From assembly GCF_963675065.1 (NCBI RefSeq), contig NZ_OY775906.1:908001-972000 (forward strand): a stretch of 64,000 bases of DNA, in the 5' to 3' direction. Source of the DNA: an uncultured Draconibacterium sp. (GTDB lineage: Bacteria; Bacteroidota; Bacteroidia; Bacteroidales; Prolixibacteraceae). The notes under the pieces are model-generated. The model was given only the letters and a program-made list of their open reading frames with translations, was not told the DNA's origin and made no database searches. The position numbers and the translations under genes are program-made. Shown piece by piece: positions 25,505 through 34,755 of this stretch (within the stretch, counting starts at the first letter, position 1; each line of letters opens with the position of its first letter).

Positions 25505-26251
25505 ATGAAATTACTTGAAGGAAAAACAGCGATCATTACCGGTGCTTCTCGCGGTATTGGTAAAGCAATTGCTGTAAAGTATGCACAGGAAGGGTGCGAT
25601 GTTGCCTTTACCGATCTTTTTGAAGATGACAATATGAAAGCCACGGAAGAGGAATTAAAAACTTACGGTGTAAAAGCTAAAGGATATGCTTCTGATGCAA
25701 GTAATTTTGAAGATACCGACCGTGTTGTAACCGAAATTGTAAAAGAATTTGGCCGTATTGATGTATTAGTTAATAACGCAGGTATTACAAAAGACACATT
25801 GTTAATGCGAATGACTGAAGATCAATGGGATGCAGTTATTAATGTTAACCTGAAATCGGTATTTAACTTTACAAAGGCGGCTCAACGCACCATGTTAAAA
25901 CAACGTTCGGGTTCAATCGTTAACCTTAGCTCGGTTGTTGGTGTTAGCGGAAATGCAGGACAGGCAAACTACTCGGCATCAAAAGCGGGTATTATTGGTT
26001 TTACAAAATCGGTAGCTCGTGAGCTAGGTTCTCGAGGTGTTCGTTCTAATGCTATTGCTCCTGGTTTTATTATTACTGAAATGACCGGTAAAATTCCGGA
26101 AGATGCGCGTAAAGCATGGGAAGCCTCAATTCCTCTGAAAAGAGGTGGAACTCCTGAAGAAGTAGCTGGAGTAGCAACATTCCTCGCATCCGATTTATCG
26201 TCGTATGTAAGCGGACAGGTTATCACTGTTTGTGGTGCAATGAACACTTAA
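25505..26251 (+). CDS. fabG: 3-oxoacyl-ACP reductase FabG (SDR family)
   Basis: A 248-residue classical short-chain dehydrogenase. Cofactor motif TGASRGIGKA (residues about 12-21), NNAGI (about 89-93), catalytic Ser near VNLSSVVG, and YSASK (Tyr and Lys of the triad, about 155-159). The length and the C-terminal SYVSGQVITVCGAM fit FabG, which reduces 3-oxoacyl-ACP with NADPH in fatty-acid elongation. It is single in its transcript and followed by a strong terminator. An SDR with another substrate is possible, but the match to FabG is close. Confidence 0.9.
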   Translation: MKLLEGKTAIITGASRGIGKAIAVKYAQEGCDVAFTDLFEDDNMKATEEELKTYGVKAKGYASDASNFEDTDRVVTEIVKEFGRIDVLVNNAGITKDTLLMRMTEDQWDAVINVNLKSVFNFTKAAQRTMLKQRSGSIVNLSSVVGVSGNAGQANYSASKAGIIGFTKSVARELGSRGVRSNAIAPGFIITEMTGKIPEDARKAWEASIPLKRGGTPEEVAGVATFLASDLSSYVSGQVITVCGAMNT

Positions 26252-26271
26252 AAAACGTTATATAATAATGA

Positions 26272-26299
26272 AAAGCTGTCTGAAAGGGCAGCTTTTTTT
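26272..26299 (+). terminator. Intrinsic terminator after fabG
   Basis: AAAGCTG (26272-26278) pairs with CAGCTTT (26289-26295), followed by further T. It ends 15 bp before the ATG of the PfkB kinase gene. Confidence 0.85.
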
Positions 26300-26314
26300 G
26301 TTTCTTTGTTTTTG

Positions 26315-27184
26315 ATGAAACACAGGGCCTTATTCGTAGGACTAACTACGATTGACATTCAATATTTTATCGATGAGATTCCGGTTGCCAATACCAAAAT
26401 CAAAACCGATATTCCGGATATTTTAGTTGGTGGACCGGCAACCAATGCAGCTGTTGCATTTGCGTATTTGAATAAAACGGCAACACTTGCCAGTCCTGCC
26501 GGTCTGAATGCGTTTTCATCTTTTATCGATCAGGATCTTAACCGGGTAGGGGTCGATCATTTTGATTTGGCTTACGGCCAGGATTTTGAGACTATTTTGG
26601 CCACTGTATTAACATCAAAAAATGGCGACCGAACCATTGTAACACATAATCCAAAAGTAGTAGACAGCACTATTTCTCCACAAAAACTAATCGATCTGGT
26701 AGAGCCACAGGTTGTCCTTATTGATGGTTTTTATCCTGAATTCAGTCTTGAATGTGTGCGGATTTGTAAAGAACGGGGAATACCTGTTGTTGCTGATTGT
26801 GGAAGCTGGAAACCGCAGTTTGCCGAGCTGTTAAATTATATTGATGTTGCCATATGTTCAGCCGACTTTATGCCGCCAAAATGTAAAAACAGGAAAGAGC
26901 TATTTGAATTTATGACAAATATGAGTATCCATTCGGTGGCTATTTCAAATGGAGGGTCTGAAATAGATTTTTTATCAAAAGAAAAGAAAGGAAGAATTAA
27001 GGTGCCGGAAGTGGAGGTAATGGATACTCTTGGCGCAGGAGATTTTCTTCATGGCGCTTTTTGCTACTATTCTCTTGAATGCGCTGATTTCGAAAGCGCT
27101 ATGCAGAAAGCAGCCTCATTAGCTTCATTTACCTGCAGTTTTAAAGGAACACGGAAATGGTTAAATTTCAAACATAATGCCTGA
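26315..27184 (+). CDS. PfkB/ribokinase-family carbohydrate kinase
   Basis: About 289 residues from the ATG at 26315; an in-frame TTG lies 9 bp earlier, inside the terminator region, and is unlikely. The N-terminal signature (VGGPATNAAVAFAYLN) and the C-terminal catalytic motif DTLGAGDFLHGAF with the base Asp are both intact. Family members phosphorylate sugars or nucleosides with ATP. ISNGGSEIDFL gives the usual strand before the anion hole. The substrate cannot be predicted. The neighbouring genes are unrelated. Confidence 0.88.
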   Translation: MKHRALFVGLTTIDIQYFIDEIPVANTKIKTDIPDILVGGPATNAAVAFAYLNKTATLASPAGLNAFSSFIDQDLNRVGVDHFDLAYGQDFETILATVLTSKNGDRTIVTHNPKVVDSTISPQKLIDLVEPQVVLIDGFYPEFSLECVRICKERGIPVVADCGSWKPQFAELLNYIDVAICSADFMPPKCKNRKELFEFMTNMSIHSVAISNGGSEIDFLSKEKKGRIKVPEVEVMDTLGAGDFLHGAFCYYSLECADFESAMQKAASLASFTCSFKGTRKWLNFKHNA

Positions 27185-27238
27185 CATCTAAAAAATAATC
27201 CGTAAATTGTTTTTCTATACAAAACAATAAAACAATGT

Positions 27239-29149
27239 ATGTTAAATAAGTCAATTGCATATCAGTTGAGTGTTTACATATCCTTAGCAGTAATAGGGGT
27301 GTTTATTGCCTTTATTGGCATCTTTTTCTTTTTTAATCAAACCCTTATAAAAGATAGTGTTAAAAACAAGGCCATGTCACAAAGCACCGAAGTTTTAGCA
27401 AGTGTTAAACGCTATGTTGTTACAACTTCGGAAGTTGCAGGGAACGTTGCCGATCAGGTAATATTTTATGGACGGCAAGATCACGCCGATTTATTTATTC
27501 AGAGTTTAATTGATAAATATTCGTTTATCAATGCCATTTTTGTAAATATTGATTCAACAGTTACCGATTTATCATATTGGAATTATTTTACATATAAAGA
27601 TGGCGATTCCACTATTATACGAAGGGGGAAGAACACTTTTTCTTCATGTGCCAATGAACAGGAACAGTTTGAAAAACTTATTGCACGTCAAGCTATTGGT
27701 TGGTCAGACCCCTATAGATGCAACCGAAATAACATTGTAGTGGCCGCTTATTGTGCGCCTATAATGATAAAAACTGCATCGGGTCAAGTTGAACGAGTTG
27801 GAGAAATCATTTGCGAGTTGTCGTTAAATGAATTAAATAGGCAGGTGAATAGCTTAAAAATCGGAAACGGGGGATTTGCTTTTCTGATGTCAAACGATGG
27901 CGTTTATATTACCCATCCTGTGAGCGAGTGGATACTAAACAAAAGAATTTATGATTCGAATAAAAAGGTTCTTAAAGAAGATTTAACTGCTACGACCGAT
28001 AGAGTACTGTCAGATTTAAAACCCGGAACTTTAATCGCTTATCCCGAATTATTTAATTTTGAGAAAGCCCTGGTTTATTATGTACCCATTGAACAAAATG
28101 GTTGGGTTTTGGTATCGGCACTGCCTTATAAAGAATTATTTGAACCCTTGTACCTGCCTGTACTTCAAATGCTGTTCTTTTCCGTTTTAGGAATCCTTGT
28201 CATCTATTTAACAGTTACATACATTATTAACCGGCAGATAAAACCACTAAGCCTCGTTACCAAACAATTAAAACGATTCAGTAATTTAACCGGTCCTTAT
28301 AAGGATATTCCGGAGAATGAAGTCATTCAGGTTGCTGAGAGTTTGAATTATATGAAATCGTGGTACGAGCAATACCTGCAAACACAATCGGACGAACAAA
28401 AGAAAAAGCTACAGCGTCAGGAAGATATGATTCAAGCTTCTGAAATTCAGCAAAGTTTTATTAAAACTGTTGATCCCGCTTTTCCAGAACGTACAGATAT
28501 TGATCTTTATGCAACTTATCAACCTGCCAGGGGAGTAAGTGGCGACTTGTTCGATTATTTCTTCCTTGATGAAGAACACCTGGTATTAACAATGGGAGAT
28601 GTATCAGGCAAGGGAGTTCCAGCTGCATTTTTTATGAGCGTTGCACAAACAATTATTAAAACCAACGCGTTAGAGCCTAAAGCAGATTTGATTGTAAAAC
28701 GAGCGAATAAAGAGTTGTGTACCACGAATCAGCATCAGTTCTTTTTAACGCTTTTTTTGGGTGTTTTGAATGTTAAAACGGGCATATTGCAGTATTGCAA
28801 TGCGGCTCATACTCCCGCATATATTTTGAGCAATAGTGGAAAGATTAAAGAATTAGCCCAATCTCACGGACTTCCTTTAGGACTCTATCCTGACAAATCT
28901 TATAACTCAGCCAAAATTCAGCTTGAAAAGGGAGATACACTGGTTTTATATACCGACGGTGTTACAGAAATGCTCAATGAAAACAATTTCCAATACAGTA
29001 ATAAACAATTGATTGAGAACCTGAAATCGCTGGCAGGCCAGAGCCCGAAGGAAATGGTTGAGCGATTAGATAAGAGTTTTAAAATGTACATGGGGCATGC
29101 TCAGCAATCGGATGATATTACCTTGCTGATCTTTCAATATAAGGCATAA
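27239..29149 (+). CDS. Membrane sensor with SpoIIE/PP2C phosphatase output
   Basis: A 636-residue protein. TM1 at about residues 9-32 and TM2 at about 305-327 (LQMLFFSVLGILVIYLTVTYI) enclose an extracytoplasmic dCache-like sensor domain. A HAMP-like linker follows (INRQIKPLSLVTKQLKRF) with a short coiled coil. The output is a PP2C-SpoIIE domain (about 405-634) with GDVSGKGVPAAFFMS, YTDGVTEM and SDDITLL, which supply the metal-binding aspartates. Such proteins dephosphorylate anti-anti-sigma factors or similar targets in response to a ligand. No partner kinase or STAS gene lies next to it. Confidence 0.88.
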   Translation: MLNKSIAYQLSVYISLAVIGVFIAFIGIFFFFNQTLIKDSVKNKAMSQSTEVLASVKRYVVTTSEVAGNVADQVIFYGRQDHADLFIQSLIDKYSFINAIFVNIDSTVTDLSYWNYFTYKDGDSTIIRRGKNTFSSCANEQEQFEKLIARQAIGWSDPYRCNRNNIVVAAYCAPIMIKTASGQVERVGEIICELSLNELNRQVNSLKIGNGGFAFLMSNDGVYITHPVSEWILNKRIYDSNKKVLKEDLTATTDRVLSDLKPGTLIAYPELFNFEKALVYYVPIEQNGWVLVSALPYKELFEPLYLPVLQMLFFSVLGILVIYLTVTYIINRQIKPLSLVTKQLKRFSNLTGPYKDIPENEVIQVAESLNYMKSWYEQYLQTQSDEQKKKLQRQEDMIQASEIQQSFIKTVDPAFPERTDIDLYATYQPARGVSGDLFDYFFLDEEHLVLTMGDVSGKGVPAAFFMSVAQTIIKTNALEPKADLIVKRANKELCTTNQHQFFLTLFLGVLNVKTGILQYCNAAHTPAYILSNSGKIKELAQSHGLPLGLYPDKSYNSAKIQLEKGDTLVLYTDGVTEMLNENNFQYSNKQLIENLKSLAGQSPKEMVERLDKSFKMYMGHAQQSDDITLLIFQYKA

Positions 29150-29152
29150 AAA

Positions 29153-29177
29153 AAAAGGAGGCTTTCACCTCCCTTTT
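29153..29177. terminator. Bidirectional terminator between the phosphatase and clpC genes
   Basis: GGAGG (29157-29161) pairs with CCTCC (29168-29172) around CTTTCA, flanked by an A-run on the left and TTTTT on the right, so it can act on both converging transcripts. Confidence 0.8.
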
Positions 29178-29198
29178 TAAATATCAATAATTAATTTC

Positions 29199-31724
29199 TT
29201 ATTCTTTCAGCGCTTTTTTATTTGATAAAATACGCATCTGAAGTTTCTCATTTTTCTTGTCAAAACCTACAGAGATTGTATCTCCTTCGCTAATTGATGC
29301 CTTAATAATTATTTCGGCCATCTCATCTTCCAGATATTTCTGAATGGCTCGTTTTAACGGTCGGGCACCAAACTGAGGATCATAGCCTTTCTCAGCAATA
29401 AAATCTTTTGCTGCCGGAGAAATTTTCAATTTGTAATTAAGCGATTCAACGCGCTTGTACAATCCGTCAATTTCAATATCAATAATAGAGTGGATATGTT
29501 TTTTCTCCAATTGGTTAAAGACTACAACATCGTCAATTCTATTAAGAAATTCCGGTGCGAAAGCTTTTTTCAATGCTTTCTGGATGACGTATTTTGTATG
29601 CTCATTTTCTTCTTCTGCTGTTTTTGCAGTTGAGAAACCAACACCACGCCCAAAGTCTTTTAACTGGCGCGACCCAATGTTCGATGTCATAATAATAATT
29701 GTATTTTTGAAATCGATATTGCGTCCTAAACTATCGGTTAAACGGCCTTCATCCATTAACTGAAGTAAAATATTGAACACATCAGGATGTGCCTTCTCAA
29801 TCTCGTCGAGTAAAACAACCGAGTAGGGTTTTCTTCTAACTTTCTCCGTCAATTGGCCACCTTCTTCGTAGCCCACATATCCCGGAGGCGCTCCAACTAA
29901 TCTTGATACGGCAAATTTTTCCATGTATTCACTCATATCAATTCGAATCAACGAATCAAGATTGTCAAATAAATAAGTTGTTAAAACTTTTGCCAACTGG
30001 GTTTTTCCAACACCTGTTGGGCCCAGGAAAATAAATGTTCCGATCGGGCGATTTGGATCTTTCAGTCCTGCGCGGTTACGTTGGATTGCCTTTACAATTT
30101 TAACGATTGCCTCGTCTTGTCCAATAACTTTACCTTTCAGGTCTTTACCCATGTTCATCAGACGTTTTCCTTCGGCCTGCGCAATTCGTTGTACCGGAAT
30201 TCCCGACATCATTGCAACCACTTCAGCTACCTTGTGCTCATCAACAATTTCGCGATGGTTAATAAGATCTTTCTCCCATTGTTCTTTTGCATCTTCCAAA
30301 AGCGTGAGCAGATTTTTTTCCTTATCACGGTAGTTAGCTGCCAGCTCAAAATTTTGACTTTTAACCGCAGCAATTTTATCTTCTTTTGTTTTCTCTATTT
30401 TTTCTTCAAGCTTAACAATGTTATCCGGAACATTGATGTTCGAGATATGAACACGCGAACCGGCTTCGTCAAGCGCATCAATGGCCTTGTCCGGCAAATA
30501 GCGATCGGTAATATAACGTGCAGTTAGTTTTACACAGTTCTCAATCGCTGCAGGCGTAAAAGTTACATTGTGGTGATCTTCGTAACGGTCTTTAATGTTA
30601 TTCAGAATTTCGATGGTTTCGTCTACCGAAGTAGGATCAACCATTACTTTTTGGAAACGACGTTCCAGTGCACCATCTTTTTCAATTTGCTGACGGTACT
30701 CATCGAGAGTAGTAGCTCCAATGCATTGTATATCACCTCTTGCCAGCGCAGGTTTTAGCATGTTAGCCGCATCCAGCGAACCGGTTGCTCCACCTGCACC
30801 TACAATGGTATGGATTTCGTCGATAAACAATATTACATTATTAACTTTCGACAGCTCGTTCAATATCGCTTTCATGCGTTCTTCAAACTGTCCTCGGTAT
30901 TTTGTGCCGGCAACGATCGATGCAATATCAAGACTTACCACTCGTTTGTCAAACAATATCCTGGACACTTGTTTGCTAACAATACGAAGGGCCAAACCTT
31001 CTGCTATTGCCGATTTGCCAACGCCAGGTTCTCCAATCAAAATTGGATTGTTCTTTTTACGACGACTCAGTATTTGCGCCAAACGCTCTATTTCTTTTTC
31101 GCGACCTACTATTGGATCGAGGCTGTTTTCTTCTGCCAGTTTGGTAATATCGATACCAAAATTATCGAGCACCGGTGTGTCCGATTTGGCTCCGGCAGCT
31201 TTTTTCGAGCTTTGTCCGCCCGACGGACCTTTACCAAAACCTTCGCCCGGCTCGTCGTCATCGCTTTCAGGGAAATCCGATTTCGCTTCGGGTTGCTGAT
31301 AATCTTGCAATTGTGATTTTACCATATAATAGTTAATGCCCAGTTCAACTAAAAGCTGGGTAATCAAACTATCGTTGTCTTTTAATATAGCTAACAAGAG
31401 GTGGCCGCTGTTGGCAGTGGCACTTTTAAACGATCGTGCTTCAAGGTAAATCAACTTCAACGTCTTTTCTGTTGATTTAAGCATTATCAAATCTGCTTTA
31501 TGATTAATATCTTTATCTGTGCGTACCTTGCTTTCGATTAGTTGTTTTACTTCAACCATATCAACACCCAGGTTTTCGAGAATATCAGTGGCAGTACCTT
31601 CGCCTTCTCTTAAAATTCCCAAAAAAAGGTGCTCCTGGCCAATATAATCATTCCCCAAACGAATTGCTTCCTCCCGGCTATATCCGATAATATCTTTAAT
31701 TCTTGGTGAAAATTGTGAATCCAT
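29199..31724 (-). CDS. clpC: Clp protease ATP-binding subunit ClpC (AAA+ unfoldase)
   Basis: An 841-residue double-AAA+ protein. The N-terminal Clp_N repeats (residues about 1-145) are followed by a Gly/Asp/Ser-rich linker and the first ATPase (GEPGVGKSAIAEG, Walker B ILFIDEIH). Then come a UVR-like middle segment (KSQNFELAANYRDKE), the second ATPase (GPTGVGKTQLAK, VVLLDEIEKAH) and the C-terminal D2-small domain. The short middle domain and UVR motif mark it as ClpC rather than ClpB. It unfolds proteins for ClpP and takes part in stress quality control. No other clp gene is adjacent. Confidence 0.93.
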   Translation of the reverse strand: MDSQFSPRIKDIIGYSREEAIRLGNDYIGQEHLFLGILREGEGTATDILENLGVDMVEVKQLIESKVRTDKDINHKADLIMLKSTEKTLKLIYLEARSFKSATANSGHLLLAILKDNDSLITQLLVELGINYYMVKSQLQDYQQPEAKSDFPESDDDEPGEGFGKGPSGGQSSKKAAGAKSDTPVLDNFGIDITKLAEENSLDPIVGREKEIERLAQILSRRKKNNPILIGEPGVGKSAIAEGLALRIVSKQVSRILFDKRVVSLDIASIVAGTKYRGQFEERMKAILNELSKVNNVILFIDEIHTIVGAGGATGSLDAANMLKPALARGDIQCIGATTLDEYRQQIEKDGALERRFQKVMVDPTSVDETIEILNNIKDRYEDHHNVTFTPAAIENCVKLTARYITDRYLPDKAIDALDEAGSRVHISNINVPDNIVKLEEKIEKTKEDKIAAVKSQNFELAANYRDKEKNLLTLLEDAKEQWEKDLINHREIVDEHKVAEVVAMMSGIPVQRIAQAEGKRLMNMGKDLKGKVIGQDEAIVKIVKAIQRNRAGLKDPNRPIGTFIFLGPTGVGKTQLAKVLTTYLFDNLDSLIRIDMSEYMEKFAVSRLVGAPPGYVGYEEGGQLTEKVRRKPYSVVLLDEIEKAHPDVFNILLQLMDEGRLTDSLGRNIDFKNTIIIMTSNIGSRQLKDFGRGVGFSTAKTAEEENEHTKYVIQKALKKAFAPEFLNRIDDVVVFNQLEKKHIHSIIDIEIDGLYKRVESLNYKLKISPAAKDFIAEKGYDPQFGARPLKRAIQKYLEDEMAEIIIKASISEGDTISVGFDKKNEKLQMRILSNKKALKE

Positions 31725-32120
31725 ATATAGTTTCCTTTTTATCTCGGTTTAACAAATACTATTCCTAAAAGGTTGAAAGACTAAATTAAATAAAATTTGA
31801 AGCTACGATGTACCGAAATGGCAGAAGTTATCAAATGTAACAAAAACATCATGAATTTATGACAGTTAAATTGTTAATATCTTCTTATCAAAAGAGTGTA
31901 AAACACTACTAGATATCCGTGTTACACAAATGATTTTACTATTTTTGTGGGTCTTTTGACAGCTTATCAATTAATAAGCTATTTTTATGTGTACCAAACG
32001 GTGCTACACATTTTTGGGATCACATACAGACAGAACTAAATGCCTTTATTTACAAGGGCTTTGAGTATTAATTTTTGTGTCACAAACTTTTAGTGATAAT
32101 TTATTTTGAAAGGAGATATA
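31725..32120. promoter_or_regulatory. Divergent promoter region between clpC and gyrA
   Basis: This 396-bp non-coding stretch separates two divergent genes. A perfect TAnnTTTG box (TATTTTTG, 31940-31947) and two similar T5G strings (near 32012 and 32080) could be gyrA promoters. Upstream there is a GTGTAA/TTACAC dyad (31896-31901 and 31922-31927). The ribosome-binding sequence AAAGGAG is at 32109-32115. Confidence 0.5.
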
Positions 32121-34634
32121 ATGACAGAAGGTGAAAAGATTATCAGAATAAACATTGAGGAGCAGATGAAATCTGCCTATATTGATTATTCAATGTCGGT
32201 AATTGTTTCGCGTGCACTACCAGATGTACGCGATGGTTTTAAACCGGTACACCGCCGGGTTTTATTTGGTATGCACGAACTTGGAATTTTATCCAATCGT
32301 TCATATAAAAAGTCGGCAAGGATTGTAGGTGAGGTGCTTGGTAAGTACCACCCACATGGCGACTCTTCAGTTTATTTCACCATGGTACGTATGGCTCAAC
32401 ACTGGTCGTTGCGTTACCCAATGGTCGACGGCCAGGGAAACTTTGGTTCTGTTGATGGCGACAGTCCGGCAGCAATGCGTTATACTGAGGCTCGAATGTC
32501 GAAGATCTCGGAAGAAACATTGGCCGATCTGGACAAAAATACTGTTGATTTTCAGCCCAATTTCGATGAATCGTTAGGAGAACCTACTGTTTTGCCAACA
32601 AAGATTCCTCAGCTGCTTGTTAACGGAGCTTCAGGTATTGCCGTTGGTATGGCCACAAACATGGCGCCACACAACCTCAGTGATGTTATCGATGCGACAA
32701 TTGCTTACGTTGAGGATCATGAGGTTGAAATGGAACAGCTTATCGAAATCGTTAAAGCGCCAGACTTTCCAACCGGAGGTATTATTTATGGCTACCAGGG
32801 CGTGAAAGATGCGTATGAAACCGGAAGGGGACGTATTGTTATCAGAGGTAAGGCTCACATTGAAAATGAAGGTGGACGTGAGAAAATTGTTGTCACCGAA
32901 ATTCCTTATTTGGTTAACCGTGCAGAAATGATCCAGAAAACTGCCGATCTGGTTAACGAAAAGAAAATCGAAGGAATTTCGAATGTAAACGATGAATCGG
33001 ACCGCGATGGAATGCGTGTTGTATATGATTTGAAACGCGATGCAATGAGCAACGTTGTTTTAAATAAATTATATAAATATACACAGCTGCAAACTTCGTT
33101 TAGTGTTAACAGCATTGCGTTGGTGCACGGTCGTCCAAAACTTTTGAACCTTAAAGAGCTGATCAAATACTTTGTTGAGCATCGCCATGAAGTTGTTATA
33201 CGCCGCACGCAATACGAATTGGAGCAAGCCGAAAAACGTGCTCATATTCTGGAAGGGCTAATAATTGCCAGCGATAATATTGACGAAGTAATTGCCATTA
33301 TCCGTGGTTCATCAACTCCGGAAGAAGCAAGAAACAAACTGATAGAACGATTTGAGCTAAGTGATATTCAATCACGAGCAATTGTTGAAATGCGTTTGCG
33401 TCAGCTAACCGGTCTGGAACAAGACAAACTTCGTAAAGAATACGATGAGATTATGGCACAGATTGAACATTTTAAAGCCATTCTTGCCGATGTTAATTTA
33501 CGGAAGGAAATAATTAGAGACGAGTTGCAGGAAATGAAAGATAAGTATGGCGATGAACGTCGTACTGAAATTGTTCCTAATGCAGAAGAATTCAATCCTG
33601 AAGATTTTTATGCCGACGAAGAGATGGTTATCACCATTTCGCATTTGGGATATATTAAACGAACACCTCTTACCGAGTTTAGAACTCAGGGCAGGGGGGG
33701 AATAGGTTCTAAAGGAAGCACTACCCGCGATGAAGACTTCCTGGAGCACATTATTATTGCCTCGATGCACAACACCCTTTTACTATTTACCGAAAAAGGA
33801 AAATGTTTCTGGCTGAAAGTTTATGAAATTCCGGAAGGAACCAGGGCTTCTAAAGGTCGTGCAATTCAAAATATGTTGAATATTGAGCCGGACGATCAGG
33901 TATTGGCATTTATTAAAGTGAAAACACTGGCCGATCAGGAATTCATCAATAATAACTACATTATTCTTGCTACCAAAAAAGGTATTATCAAGAAAACAAC
34001 TTTAGAAGCTTATTCTCGTCCACGTCAAAATGGAGTGAATGCAATTACCATTAAAGAAGGCGACCAGTTACTGGAAGCTCGGCTGACAAATGGTAACAGC
34101 GAGGTAATGATTGCTGTACGCTCAGGAAAGGCAATTCGTTTCAACGAAAGTATCGTTCGAGCTATAGGTCGAACAGCCTCGGGAGTACGTGGAATAACTC
34201 TTGGCCACGAGAATGATGAAGTAATTGGTATGGTTTGTGTAATGGATGAGAATGAAGATATCCTGGTAATTGCCGAAAAAGGATATGGAAAACGTTCTAA
34301 AATTGATGATTACCGTGTTACCAACCGGGGAGGTAAAGGAGTAAAAACAATGAATGTAACTGAAAAAACAGGAGAATTGGTTGCAATCAAAAGCGTTTCT
34401 GACGATAATGATCTAATGATTATTACTCAGAAAGGAATTACCATTCGTCTGGCAGTTAATACCATTTCTATTCTCGGAAGAGCAACTCAGGGAGTGCGTG
34501 TAATTAATTTGAGAGATGATGACAGTATTGCTTCAGTAGCCCGAATAGCAGTGGTAGAGGAAACTGCCGAAGATATTACTGAAGTTGACACTGAAGGCAT
34601 TGATACTGAAGAAAATAACTTAGAACAAGAATAA
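32121..34634 (+). CDS. gyrA: DNA gyrase subunit A
   Basis: 837 residues from the ATG at 32121, chosen because AAAGGAG lies 5 bp before it; the upstream in-frame TTG (32106) is inside that site. The winged-helix and tower domains contain SVIVSRALPDVRDG, the catalytic Tyr121 (AMRYTEARM) and the QRDR GKYHPHGDSSVYF. The C-terminal pinwheel repeats (RTQGRGGIGSKG, TNRGGKGVKTM, GRATQGVRV) confirm GyrA instead of ParC. Position 86 (E. coli Asp87) is Phe. With GyrB it introduces negative supercoils. It is transcribed from the region shared with clpC. Confidence 0.97.
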   Translation: MTEGEKIIRINIEEQMKSAYIDYSMSVIVSRALPDVRDGFKPVHRRVLFGMHELGILSNRSYKKSARIVGEVLGKYHPHGDSSVYFTMVRMAQHWSLRYPMVDGQGNFGSVDGDSPAAMRYTEARMSKISEETLADLDKNTVDFQPNFDESLGEPTVLPTKIPQLLVNGASGIAVGMATNMAPHNLSDVIDATIAYVEDHEVEMEQLIEIVKAPDFPTGGIIYGYQGVKDAYETGRGRIVIRGKAHIENEGGREKIVVTEIPYLVNRAEMIQKTADLVNEKKIEGISNVNDESDRDGMRVVYDLKRDAMSNVVLNKLYKYTQLQTSFSVNSIALVHGRPKLLNLKELIKYFVEHRHEVVIRRTQYELEQAEKRAHILEGLIIASDNIDEVIAIIRGSSTPEEARNKLIERFELSDIQSRAIVEMRLRQLTGLEQDKLRKEYDEIMAQIEHFKAILADVNLRKEIIRDELQEMKDKYGDERRTEIVPNAEEFNPEDFYADEEMVITISHLGYIKRTPLTEFRTQGRGGIGSKGSTTRDEDFLEHIIIASMHNTLLLFTEKGKCFWLKVYEIPEGTRASKGRAIQNMLNIEPDDQVLAFIKVKTLADQEFINNNYIILATKKGIIKKTTLEAYSRPRQNGVNAITIKEGDQLLEARLTNGNSEVMIAVRSGKAIRFNESIVRAIGRTASGVRGITLGHENDEVIGMVCVMDENEDILVIAEKGYGKRSKIDDYRVTNRGGKGVKTMNVTEKTGELVAIKSVSDDNDLMIITQKGITIRLAVNTISILGRATQGVRVINLRDDDSIASVARIAVVEETAEDITEVDTEGIDTEENNLEQE

Positions 34635-34658
34635 ATTAAATATTATTATTCTAGTTAT

Positions 34659-34688
34659 TTTGATAAAATTTGAAAACATATATTTTTG
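34659..34688 (+). promoter_or_regulatory. Promoter of the TPR-protein gene
   Basis: TTTG (34659-34662), 18 nt, then TATTTTTG (34681-34688): a good match to the Bacteroidota TTTG ... TAnnTTTG promoter. Predicted start of transcription is about 60 bp before the ATG at 34756. Confidence 0.75.
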
Positions 34689-34755
34689 TGGCCTGTATCG
34701 TATCAGGTTGAATATGGTATAAACACGAATTGTAAAATTATTAATAAGTATAACA

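Noticed and set aside
30721..31299. Open frame of 192 codons opposite clpC
   Set aside because: It lies wholly inside clpC on the other strand, has no domain or ribosome-binding site, and the clpC frame is strongly supported.
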